DNA from: a virus
Virus record (IMG/VR): IMGVR_UViG_3300030380_004551
Span: 1 to 23,585 of that record
Strand: one strand, 5' to 3'
DNA length: 23,585 nt
Shown: in pieces, positions 15,953 through 21,873 of the stretch
How the letters are laid out: each line of letters opens with the position of its first letter
How positions within the stretch are numbered: position 1 is the first letter of the stretch
Made by a program: the position numbers and the translations under genes
Notes under the pieces: model-generated
What the model was told of the DNA's origin: nothing
Seen by the model: the letters and a program-made list of their open reading frames with translations, nothing else
The model's database searches: none

Positions 15953-16105
15953 ATGAAAGATAAAACAAAAGATATAATGGATTTGACAATTGCAAATGGT
16001 GGGGCTATTGGATTGAGTTTGGCTGAAGTCAATGAAATCCTTTTGACAATTTCAATCATTTTAGCAATCACAGTTTCTTTAGTAAAATTATTTAAAAAAA
16101 AATAA
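15953..16105 (+). CDS. Small single-span membrane protein, holin-like candidate (50 aa)
   Basis: ATG at 15953, two bases after the previous stop, TAA at 16103-16105. The 50 residues comprise a short N-terminal part, one hydrophobic helix (EILLTISIILAITVSLVKLF) and three terminal lysines that would stay inside. The size and topology match small phage holins or pinholins. It directly precedes the endolysin region. A second small membrane protein lies after the endolysin, so which one is the holin is unknown. Confidence 0.6.
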   Translation: MKDKTKDIMDLTIANGGAIGLSLAEVNEILLTISIILAITVSLVKLFKKK

Positions 16106-16106
16106 C

Positions 16107-16184
16107 ATGAAAAAATTAATCTGTAAAATTATTTATTACTTAACGTTTAAGAAAGTTTGTCGGGGTTTTTGCAAATGCCAATGA
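16107..16184 (+). CDS. Tiny Cys-rich basic peptide coupled to endolysin (25 aa)
   Basis: ATG at 16107, one base after the previous stop; 25 residues with four Cys (LICKIIYYLTF, VCRGFCKC). Its TGA overlaps the endolysin ATG by the same four-base ATGA used between other genes here, which supports real translation. A hydrophobic stretch with basic ends suggests membrane association. Function unknown; a lysis accessory is possible from position. Confidence 0.4.
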   Translation: MKKLICKIIYYLTFKKVCRGFCKCQ

Positions 16185-16591
16185 GTTTTGAATATTTTAA
16201 GTTCAGTGAGTTTGATTGCAGTTGTTGTGGAAAGGGTTCTGGAAAACAAAACATGAATCATGATTTTATCCTCTTTTTAGATAAGATAAGAAAGTCATGT
16301 GGTTTCGGCCTAGCTATAACTTCAGGATATAGATGTAAACGAAAACAACAATCTTTGGTTTTGAATCCTAAATATCAAGCAACGCATCCAGATAAATCTT
16401 CGCACTGTAAAGGCTTAGCGGCTGACATCAAAATAACAAATGATGAAAAAAGAGCAATCTTTGTTGGAACTGCTATGGATATAGCAAGCGAAATGGATTT
16501 GCCAATCAGAATCGGAATATCAAAAAGACAAGGATTTTGTCATATTGATATTGATAATAAACCAACGCCTCGGCTTTGGATATATAGCTAA
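16181..16591 (+). CDS. M15-family peptidase endolysin (136 aa)
   Basis: Zinc peptidase that cuts peptide cross-links in peptidoglycan to release progeny. The family's order is clear: FSEFDCSCCGKGSG at the N-terminus, ITSGYRC, the zinc motif SSHCKGLAADI (His and Asp ligands), and the second His in CHIDID. It has an insertion of several residues before the SxH motif compared with the short family members I know. Start chosen at ATG 16181 because of the ATGA overlap; ATG 16175 (MPM) or the upstream TTG are alternatives. No signal peptide, so it should need a holin. Confidence 0.88.
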   Translation: MSFEYFKFSEFDCSCCGKGSGKQNMNHDFILFLDKIRKSCGFGLAITSGYRCKRKQQSLVLNPKYQATHPDKSSHCKGLAADIKITNDEKRAIFVGTAMDIASEMDLPIRIGISKRQGFCHIDIDNKPTPRLWIYS

Positions 16592-16592
16592 A

Positions 16593-16614
16593 TGAGCGGG
16601 CTATAATACGCTCA
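16593..16614. repeat. Short inverted repeat between endolysin and holin-like gene
   Basis: TGAGCG at 16593-16598 and CGCTCA at 16609-16614 form a 6-base-pair stem around a 10-base loop. There is no T-tract after it, so a terminator is unlikely. It may be an mRNA-stabilising or processing hairpin. Confidence 0.4.
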
Positions 16615-16627
16615 AATAATTAAAACA

Positions 16628-16822
16628 ATGAAAATGAAAAAATTTATTCCAGTAGTTATTCAAGCAATGTTTAACTCAAAAAAATTTTGGTACGCTGTAA
16701 TTGGTATTCTAACAACTCTATTGAGTGAAAAGTTTGGATTGAATCCAGATGAATTACAAGGAGTTTTATTGAGTATTGGAGCTTTAATATTAGGACAAGG
16801 ATTTGCTGATATAAAAAAATAG
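16628..16822 (+). CDS. Holin-like membrane protein (64 aa)
   Basis: A 64-residue protein with two hydrophobic helices: FWYAVIGILTTLL and LQGVLLSIGALILGQGFA, joined by a short polar turn and ending DIKK. The N-terminal SKKFWYAVIG and the IGxLILGQGxADxxK end are a pattern I associate with small phage holins. It lies right after the endolysin in the lysis cassette. The reading frame is the same as the next gene's, separated by TAG and four bases. Confidence 0.6.
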   Translation: MKMKKFIPVVIQAMFNSKKFWYAVIGILTTLLSEKFGLNPDELQGVLLSIGALILGQGFADIKK

Positions 16823-16825
16823 AAC

Positions 16826-17905
16826 TTGGCGGGAAAGCGTTTAAGATTATCAGATGAAGAGGTTGAGATTATTAACGAATATAGAGGTTCGGAACTAAAA
16901 AATTTCAACAATAACACTGCCTTAAATTTACACTTGAAAGAAAGAGGCATCTTGAAAAAAGATGTTGTTAGTGTTAAGCATTGGCAAAACATGAAAGGAG
17001 AGTTAAGATTCTCTATTGTTACAAAAGAAAATCAATCAATTGAGGAGTCTGAAATATTAAACAAAATAAAAAATTTAATTGACAATCATGCTCCCTGTTA
17101 TCCTAAATTAAAAAAGGTTAGTGGGGAGCATTTGTTGGTTATAAATCCAGCAGACATTCACATAGGAAAATTAGCTGTTGAAATAGAAACAAAAGACGCT
17201 TATAACAATGATATTGCTTATCAAAGAGTAATGCAAGGAATCATTGGAATAGTTGAGAAATCAAAAGGTTTTGATATAGATAAAATTCTTTTCTGTATTG
17301 GTAATGATGTTCTTCATATTGATAATGTATATAACACAACAACAGCGGGAACTAATCAGGATGCGGATGGCAAATGGTGGCAACATTTTGAACTTGCTTT
17401 GAAACTGTATGTTAGTTCAATAGAGATACTCCAAAAGATTGCTCCAGTGGATGTAATTCATTGCATGTCAAATCATGATTATCAAAGTGGATTTCATTTG
17501 GCACATGCTCTCAAATCATGGTTCAGGAACTCAGATGATGTTTCTTTTGATATATCTGTAAACCATAGAAAATATTATGTTTATGGAAAAAACCTTATTG
17601 GATTAGAACATGGAGATGGAGCAAAGATGGATAAACTTCCATTAATGATGGCTAATGAGAATCCCCATGCTTGGGCGCAAACAAAATATCGTTATTGGTA
17701 TTTACACCACATACACCATAAAGTCAAACACAAATGGCTTGATGGAAAAGATTTCATTGGAGTTTCAGTTGAATACATGAGAAGCCCTAGTGGAACGGAT
17801 AGCTGGCATAACAGAAAAGGTTTCACAGGTGTTCCAAAAGCTGTTGAGGGATTCATTCATCAAAAGAAATCTGGCCAAGTTGCGAGGTTAGTTCACTATT
17901 TTTGA
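16826..17905 (+). CDS. Calcineurin-like metallophosphoesterase
   Basis: A 359-residue protein. The N-terminal 60 residues look like a small helical DNA-binding or linker domain (LSDEEVEIINEYRG). The catalytic part has the phosphoesterase motifs in order: DIHIGKL (D-x-H), GNDVLHID (GNDxxH-type), SNHD (NHD) and GLEHGDGAK plus a His-rich LHHIHHKVKH near the C-terminus. These suit binuclear metal binding; substrate could be DNA, as in SbcD/Mre11-like nucleases. The start is TTG at 16826, the only start before the frame's stop at 16820, and the next in-frame ATG would cut into the domain. Position at the end of the late region is unusual for a DNA-metabolism gene. Confidence 0.78.
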   Translation: MAGKRLRLSDEEVEIINEYRGSELKNFNNNTALNLHLKERGILKKDVVSVKHWQNMKGELRFSIVTKENQSIEESEILNKIKNLIDNHAPCYPKLKKVSGEHLLVINPADIHIGKLAVEIETKDAYNNDIAYQRVMQGIIGIVEKSKGFDIDKILFCIGNDVLHIDNVYNTTTAGTNQDADGKWWQHFELALKLYVSSIEILQKIAPVDVIHCMSNHDYQSGFHLAHALKSWFRNSDDVSFDISVNHRKYYVYGKNLIGLEHGDGAKMDKLPLMMANENPHAWAQTKYRYWYLHHIHHKVKHKWLDGKDFIGVSVEYMRSPSGTDSWHNRKGFTGVPKAVEGFIHQKKSGQVARLVHYF

Positions 17906-17951
17906 CGAAATTTCACACAAAAAAAACACACAAAATTAAAAAAAATTTAAT

Positions 17952-17963
17952 TTACTAGGTTAA
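17952..17963 (+). promoter_or_regulatory. 12-base motif upstream of early promoter (reverse-complement match near 1664)
   Basis: TTACTAGGTTAA here is the exact reverse complement of TTAACCTAGTAA at 1664-1675 in the terL-portal gap. It lies 17 bases upstream of the promoter's TTTG. Both copies are in the two largest gene-free stretches, which suggests a shared binding site for a regulator. Chance occurrence cannot be excluded. Confidence 0.35.
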
Positions 17964-17980
17964 AAAAAAATTAAAAAAGT

Positions 17981-18011
17981 TTTGGCAATAGTAAAATTAT
18001 TTTTATATTTG
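17981..18011 (+). promoter_or_regulatory. Bacteroidetes-type promoter for the early genes
   Basis: TTTG at 17981-17984, 19 bases, then TATATTTG at 18004-18011. This matches the published Bacteroidetes consensus TTTG / TAnnTTTG with normal spacing. It leaves an A-rich leader of about 34 bases before the first early gene. It is the only full match I found between genes, so the early region may be one operon driven from here. Confidence 0.82.
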
Positions 18012-18020
18012 TATCATAAT

Positions 18021-18035
18021 TAAACGAATTAAAAA
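18021..18035 (+). repeat. 15-base leader repeat, copy 1
   Basis: TAAACGAATTAAAAA occurs here between promoter and the first early gene and again, identically, at 18301-18315 just before the second early gene. The spacing to the ATG differs (16 and 3 bases). It may be a translation-enhancing leader or a result of duplication. Confidence 0.6.
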
Positions 18036-18051
18036 CAATAAAATAACAATT

Positions 18052-18300
18052 ATGAAAAAAGAATTCAACATCAATACAAGTTTATTAAACAACTTAACTG
18101 AAAAACAAATCGAATCTACAATCAACAAACATTCTAAAAGAGAATTGTTGGAGATATTATTAACATGGAAATCATTGGCAAAGCAACATGAATCAACTAT
18201 TGATGAACTAAATAGTGATTTATCTAAATTACAAAAAGAAGTTAATGAGTTAGAAAATAGTATTGAGATGCATGAATCCGAATTTGGAATGACAATATAA
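18052..18300 (+). CDS. First early gene, coiled-coil protein of unknown function (82 aa)
   Basis: The first gene behind the early promoter. The 82 residues are strongly helical: LTEKQIESTINKHSKRELLEILLTW, then STIDELNSDLSKLQKEVNELENSIE, the latter with a heptad pattern suited to a coiled coil. No membrane segment or cysteine. First-transcribed phage genes of this type often modify host functions, but nothing here shows that directly. I recognise no family. Confidence 0.68.
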   Translation: MKKEFNINTSLLNNLTEKQIESTINKHSKRELLEILLTWKSLAKQHESTIDELNSDLSKLQKEVNELENSIEMHESEFGMTI

Positions 18301-18315
18301 TAAACGAATTAAAAA
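18301..18315 (+). repeat. 15-base leader repeat, copy 2
   Basis: Identical to 18021-18035. It ends three bases before the ATG at 18319, and its TAA start overlaps the stop region of the previous gene, so it occupies almost the whole intergenic space. Confidence 0.6.
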
Positions 18316-18318
18316 TAC

Positions 18319-18507
18319 ATGAACTTAGAAAACGAAATAACAAAAGATGATTTGGTTGATTTGATTGTTTTAATAAATAAAAAAATGATTGAATTGAACA
18401 ATGAAACAGTTGATGAATACTTTGTCAAAACACAAATCAATAAATGGCAAAGAATAAAGAATGAATTAATAAAAGATTACAAACACTTACAACTTAAAAT
18501 TAATTAA
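18319..18507 (+). CDS. Small early protein of unknown function (62 aa)
   Basis: A 62-residue helical, charged protein (EITKDDLVDLIVLINKKMIELN, then TQINKWQRIKNELIKDYKHL). Starts with ATG directly behind leader repeat copy 2 and ends three bases before the next gene. No recognised motif, membrane segment or cysteine. The tight packing and lack of alternatives support a real gene. Confidence 0.6.
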   Translation: MNLENEITKDDLVDLIVLINKKMIELNNETVDEYFVKTQINKWQRIKNELIKDYKHLQLKIN

Positions 18508-18510
18508 ATT

Positions 18511-18723
18511 ATGTATAAAATAACACACAAAGAAACTGGATTTACACAGTACAGAAATGCTAAAGAATTAGCTGATTTTGTTTATAAAAATAAAAATACA
18601 AAATATGAAATTAAAGAAATATCAGAGTTTGATTTTACAGAGCTTCAAGACGCTTTGATTGCTTTATTTTTAATAATATTTGTTTTTGTTTCTGCTTACT
18701 TTTTACTTTGGATTTTTTATTAA
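18511..18723 (+). CDS. Small early protein with C-terminal membrane anchor (70 aa)
   Basis: The first 48 residues are soluble-looking (KITHKETGFTQYRNAKELADF, KYEIKEISEFDF). The last 22 form a strongly hydrophobic, aromatic-rich helix (ALIALFLIIFVFVSAYFLLW), so this is a tail-anchored membrane protein with the body in the cytoplasm. An early, membrane-bound phage protein might act on the envelope or in superinfection exclusion, but this is inference only. Follows the preceding gene by three bases. Confidence 0.65.
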   Translation: MYKITHKETGFTQYRNAKELADFVYKNKNTKYEIKEISEFDFTELQDALIALFLIIFVFVSAYFLLWIFY

Positions 18724-18729
18724 AATATT

Positions 18730-19101
18730 ATGAAAGAATCAGAAAAATTAAATCTATTATATAAAGACAACTCTTTGGACAAAGAAGATGTTTACAAAGA
18801 CAAACGAGGGTTTAGTATAATCAAAAGAAGTGGAATTGAAAAAATACAAGTCAATAACAATATAAAAGTTCATTTTGAATGTTTGTCATTTGAAATAAAC
18901 AATTGTGTAATAAAAGCAACGTCTTATATTGATGGAGTTGAACAAATGCAAACGTATGCATCGGCAACAAAAGAAAACTGCATTCAAAAATTTAGAATTG
19001 AGGTCTGCGAAAAGAGAGCTCTCGCGAGAGTAATAATAAAAACAATGAATCTAACCAACACTTATGGTGAAGATGAACTTAAATTTCAAAACAATAAATA
19101 A
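18730..19101 (+). CDS. Putative DNA annealing/recombination protein (123 aa)
   Basis: A 123-residue protein next to an SSB-like gene. It shows IIKRSGIEKIQVNNNIKVHFE, a strand-rich core (SFEINNCVIKATSYIDG) and EVCEKRALARVIIKTMNL. The pattern 'EKRALxR...' is reminiscent of the AETRAxxRAL helix of Rad52/ERF-type annealing proteins, and the neighbouring SSB-like gene supports such a role. The match is weak and the length short for the family. I consider the gene real and the function a guess. Confidence 0.5.
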   Translation: MKESEKLNLLYKDNSLDKEDVYKDKRGFSIIKRSGIEKIQVNNNIKVHFECLSFEINNCVIKATSYIDGVEQMQTYASATKENCIQKFRIEVCEKRALARVIIKTMNLTNTYGEDELKFQNNK

Positions 19102-19407
19102 ATGAAAATACAAGGAAAATTACATGACATTTTAGACATCCAGTCTGGAATCTCAAAAAATGGAAATGAATGGCAAAAACAACCTATCTTAATTGATACA
19201 GAGGCAAAGTATAATAATATAATAGCAATTGATTTATTTGGTGATACAATTGAAAAAATCCAGAATCTACAAATTGGAGCTTTTGTTGAGGTTAAGTTAA
19301 ACATAAGTTCTAAAGAATTTAATGGAAGATATTACACTAATGTTTCTGCTTGGGATATTAGTTTGGTTGAAAAAGTAGAATCAGAGGAATCAGAAATGCC
19401 TTTTTAA
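19102..19407 (+). CDS. SSB-like OB-fold protein (DUF3127-like)
   Basis: A 101-residue protein likely to bind single-stranded DNA. The N-terminus MKIQGKLHDILDIQSGISKNG and the segments QKQPILIDTEAKYNNIIAIDLFG and GAFVEVKLNISSKEFNGRYYTN form the five-strand OB-fold pattern of DUF3127, a family common in Bacteroidetes. The C-terminal acidic end VESEESEMPF mimics the D-D-I-P-F tip through which bacterial SSB recruits replication and repair proteins. Starts immediately after the previous stop and precedes the winged-helix gene by one base. Confidence 0.75.
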   Translation: MKIQGKLHDILDIQSGISKNGNEWQKQPILIDTEAKYNNIIAIDLFGDTIEKIQNLQIGAFVEVKLNISSKEFNGRYYTNVSAWDISLVEKVESEESEMPF

Positions 19408-19408
19408 T

Positions 19409-19780
19409 ATGTTGAAAGGTTATGAAAATATAACTTACGAATTAACTGATGAAGAGCTTAAATTAGTCGAGCCCATTATCAAAGGTTTGGAAGTTAGAAT
19501 CGGAAAAGAAAACGCTGTTACAAATAAAGAAATCCAAAAAGCAATGAATCTCAGTTCAGCGAGAGTTCACAAAATAATTCAACATATAAGAATCAACAAT
19601 CTATTGAATGGAATTTGCAGTTCAGGAAATGGATATTTTATCGCAAAAGACATTGAAGAACTTGATGAATGTTTGATTAGTTTAAGACAAAGAATTTATT
19701 CTCAAATGAAAACTTTACATTGTTTGGAGCGACAAGACATAATGTTTGGAGGTGTTGGTCAATTAACTCTATTTGAATGA
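19409..19780 (+). CDS. Winged-helix protein with C-terminal clamp-binding motif
   Basis: A 123-residue basic/acidic protein. About 15-80 form a winged helix (ELTDEELKLVEPIIKGLEVR, TNKEIQKAMNLSSARVHKIIQ) that likely binds DNA, followed by a helix (LISLRQRIYSQMKTL). The last residues GQLTLFE contain QLTLF (118-122), matching the sliding-clamp-binding motif QLxLF. A phage protein that touches both DNA and the host clamp would help recruit the host polymerase. ATGA-type overlap with the initiator-like gene. Fold and motif are seen; the partner is inferred. Confidence 0.68.
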   Translation: MLKGYENITYELTDEELKLVEPIIKGLEVRIGKENAVTNKEIQKAMNLSSARVHKIIQHIRINNLLNGICSSGNGYFIAKDIEELDECLISLRQRIYSQMKTLHCLERQDIMFGGVGQLTLFE

Positions 19781-20418
19781 ATATTATAAGAATACAAAAG
19801 AGTAAAAATTATTCTATAATTTCAAACAAAATTATAAGAAATAAAGAGTTATCATTGAAAGCAAAAGGATTAATGACTTTGATTTTGTCTTTGCCAGATA
19901 GTTGGGAGCTTTCTGTTAATGGTTTGGTTAAGATTGTAAAAGAGTCGAAAAACACTGTTTACTCAATTCTAAAGGAGTTAAACAAAAAAGGATATGTAGA
20001 GCGTCAAGTTCAAAGAGATAGTTCGGGAAAAGTCCTTAAATGGGATTTGTTCGTTTACGAGCATCCACTTACCAAAAATCCAGATGTGGAAAAACAAGAT
20101 GTTGAAAAGTGCACACAAATAAATAAAGAAGTTAAAACAAATACTAAAATAATAAAGCACACAAGGGAAAGTTTTTCGATTGATGTTTTTGAACTTGGAA
20201 TATTAAACAAAGAAGAGTCAAACAATTTTATTGATTATTGGAGCGAAAAAAACAAAAAAGGAAAAATGAGATGGCAGCTTCAAAAAACTTGGGATTTGAA
20301 TTTAAGATTAAAAAGATGGAAAAGAACAATCAAAACATCAAGTCGTTCTAAAATAGAAAATCAAATGAGTGCTCATTTTGGAGCATTGGAATTATTGGAA
20401 AAGAAATATGAAATTTGA
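19777..20418 (+). CDS. Replication initiator-like protein with N-terminal winged helix
   Basis: A 213-residue protein. Residues 1-100 have the layout NYSIISNKIIRNKELSLKAKG, LMTLILSLPDSWELSVNGL, and the helix-turn-helix ESKNTVYSILKELNKKGYVER, typical of the phage replisome-organiser N-terminal domain. The C-terminal part (about 145-205) has IDYWSEKNKKGKMRWQLQK and a Trp/Arg-rich helix block seen at the end of such proteins. It overlaps both neighbours. It probably binds the phage origin and brings in host helicase. No phage polymerase or primase is seen, which fits a loader role. Confidence 0.72.
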   Translation: MNIIRIQKSKNYSIISNKIIRNKELSLKAKGLMTLILSLPDSWELSVNGLVKIVKESKNTVYSILKELNKKGYVERQVQRDSSGKVLKWDLFVYEHPLTKNPDVEKQDVEKCTQINKEVKTNTKIIKHTRESFSIDVFELGILNKEESNNFIDYWSEKNKKGKMRWQLQKTWDLNLRLKRWKRTIKTSSRSKIENQMSAHFGALELLEKKYEI

Positions 20419-20587
20419 AAACGAAAAACAGAAACAAGAGTTTGCTTGCAATCCAGTTGGCAAAGCTAGAATCATTGTAAACACTTTAACAAATGATTCA
20501 AAACTTCAAAATAAACTTTTGCAAATATTTACAGAAAGTTTAACATCCGAACAAATAAACAAAATATATAATGAAAGAATTAACTAA
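20408..20587 (+). CDS. Small replication-region protein (59 aa)
   Basis: Starts at ATG 20408, overlapping the end of the initiator-like gene by 11 bases; an upstream TTG in frame is inside that gene. The 59 residues are helical and charged (KFENEKQKQEFACNPVGKARI, QNKLLQIFTESLTSEQINK). No recognised motif. The next gene starts inside it (17-base overlap), so translational coupling through the replication block is likely. Confidence 0.6.
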   Translation: MKFENEKQKQEFACNPVGKARIIVNTLTNDSKLQNKLLQIFTESLTSEQINKIYNERIN

Positions 20588-20978
20588 AAAATGTATTGGA
20601 TTAATTAGCTCAACATTGGTTCAACTTGGTCAAACCAAAACAGATAAGGACATTTTGATTCTAGCTTCAACATTAGCTGAAGATTTGGTTCGAGATTGGA
20701 AGATGCTTTGTTGGAAAGATGTTGAGGAATCTTTTCGCTCAGGAATAAGAGAAAGTGAAGAGTTTGCTCTAAATGTCAAAACTTATTATAAATGGCTTAG
20801 AACTCATAAAAAGTTGATTGATGAAGATGTTTACAAACAAAACAACTTGGAATCTTATACAATTGACAGGCGTTTGAAATATAGAAGTAAAAACAAAACT
20901 GGATTGTTAACTATTAAAAAATTAATTTATGAAAATACCAAATCTCAACAAACCAAAAAAAAGTTGGTTCACAAATGA
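20571..20978 (+). CDS. Conserved replication-region protein of unknown function (135 aa)
   Basis: A 135-residue helical protein with the segments ILASTLAEDLVRDWKMLCW, DVEESFRSGIRESEEFALN and VKTYYKWLRTHKKLI, then a basic tail. The block 'DVExxFRxGIRxSxEF..NVKTYYKWL' looks like a conserved phage domain beside replication initiators. A helicase-loader role is a possibility from position only. It overlaps the previous gene by 17 bases and the next one by 50, the largest overlap in the window. Confidence 0.6.
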   Translation: MKELTKKCIGLISSTLVQLGQTKTDKDILILASTLAEDLVRDWKMLCWKDVEESFRSGIRESEEFALNVKTYYKWLRTHKKLIDEDVYKQNNLESYTIDRRLKYRSKNKTGLLTIKKLIYENTKSQQTKKKLVHK

Positions 20979-21276
20979 TTGGATTGACAATGAAGAGATT
21001 ATTGTTCAGCATTGGTGGTTAAAGCCAAAGTTTTATGGATATACAGAAACTAAAGAAAATTTTGATTTGGGTGGCGTTACAAAATATATCGACTTCAAAA
21101 GAACAGATGATGATTATTTAGTTGTTGGAACACAACTTCAATTATATAGATTGTTTGAGTATATGCTTAACGAATACAACTGGGAACTAAAAGATTCTTG
21201 GCAAAGCAAACTTAAAGAACATCACTTGCAATTATACAAAGAAAACAATAATGAACCAATAATATTGAGAATATGA
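20929..21276 (+). CDS. Unknown protein (115 aa)
   Basis: ATG at 20929 within the previous gene. The 115 residues have an aromatic, acidic character (DWIDNEEIIVQHWWLKPKFY, VVGTQLQLYRLFEYMLNEYN) with no cysteines and no membrane segment. A C-terminal helix carries LKDSWQSKLKEHHLQLYK. It overlaps the HTH gene by four bases (ATGA). I recognise no family; the gene is supported by coupling and by lack of a competing frame. Confidence 0.6.
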   Translation: MKIPNLNKPKKSWFTNDWIDNEEIIVQHWWLKPKFYGYTETKENFDLGGVTKYIDFKRTDDDYLVVGTQLQLYRLFEYMLNEYNWELKDSWQSKLKEHHLQLYKENNNEPIILRI

Positions 21277-21509
21277 CAATACAAAGATTTAAGAAAAAAC
21301 AATATAAAACAAAAGACAAATCATTGTTTCATAAATGGTTGAAACAAGAGGGATATAACAGAGCGGGCTTGTCAATTGATTTGGATGTAACACCAATGAC
21401 AATTGATAGATATATGCGAGAGCCTGAAAGATTAACACTTAAACAAATAAAAACAATTTGTGAATCCACAAATGTTGACGCTAATTTTATAATAGATTTA
21501 ATATATTAA
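21273..21509 (+). CDS. Helix-turn-helix protein (78 aa)
   Basis: A small basic DNA-binding protein. The core LFHKWLKQEGYNRAGLSIDL followed by VTPMTIDRYMREPERLTLKQIKTIC has the spacing of a Cro/CI-type helix-turn-helix with the recognition helix around TPMTIDRYM. It may regulate the early operon or the switch to late genes. Overlaps the previous gene (ATGA) and the next (TAATG). No phage integrase or CI-length repressor is seen, so it need not be a lysogeny regulator. Confidence 0.65.
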   Translation: MTIQRFKKKQYKTKDKSLFHKWLKQEGYNRAGLSIDLDVTPMTIDRYMREPERLTLKQIKTICESTNVDANFIIDLIY

Positions 21510-21670
21510 TGAAAAAAAAACCATTTAAAGAATTGACATCTCAAAACAAAAAGTGGATTATTAGAAGGTTGAAAAAGAATGAAACCATTCCACAAATCGC
21601 AAAACATTTTAATTGCAGTATCATAACAATTAACAGAGTTATAGAAGAAAGATTCAAAATTAAGAATTGA
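21509..21670 (+). CDS. Second small HTH-like protein (53 aa)
   Basis: ATG at 21509 overlapping the previous stop by one base, TGA at 21668-21670. The 53 residues are very basic and contain NETIPQIAKHFNCSIITINR, a helix-turn-helix pattern of the 'IAxxFxxSxxTIxR' type. Small size suggests a DNA-binding regulator or part of a multi-subunit one. Its place right after the other HTH gene suggests a pair. Confidence 0.6.
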   Translation: MKKKPFKELTSQNKKWIIRRLKKNETIPQIAKHFNCSIITINRVIEERFKIKN

Positions 21671-21732
21671 TTGTTAATAAATTAGAATCAAAGAGTGAAA
21701 CATTATTACATAATTTTTATTAAAATTGTATT

Positions 21733-21873
21733 ATGAACTTGTTAAAGATATTTTATAATTTAACAATGGTATTGATACAAATAATTATTATCATTCCATT
21801 TGTTTTATTGTGGTATATATTAACACAAACTCTTGCTTGTCTTGAAATACTTTGGAAAAATAAAAAAAGGTAA
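21733..21873 (+). CDS. Small membrane protein (46 aa)
   Basis: ATG at 21733, TAA at 21871-21873; 46 residues with one long hydrophobic stretch (LIQIIIIIPFVLLWYILTQT) and a basic C-terminus. It overlaps the start of the NinB-like gene by 41 bases in another frame. Topology is likely a single span with the Lys/Arg end in the cytoplasm. The interval 21671-21732 before it is AT-rich and shows no clear promoter. Function unknown. Confidence 0.5.
   Translation: MNLLKIFYNLTMVLIQIIIIIPFVLLWYILTQTLACLEILWKNKKR

Noticed and set aside
16820-16828. Amber read-through fusing the holin-like protein to the phosphoesterase, which share a reading frame
   Set aside because: TAG also ends the capsid and LamG-fusion genes, so it is an ordinary stop here. 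A TTG start follows after three bases, and a membrane-anchored phosphoesterase is not supported by anything else.
17933-17953. AT-only hairpin after the phosphoesterase gene as a terminator
   Set aside because: The 8-bp stem contains no G-C pair and is followed by no T-tract; it would be too weak. The late operon's end remains unidentified.
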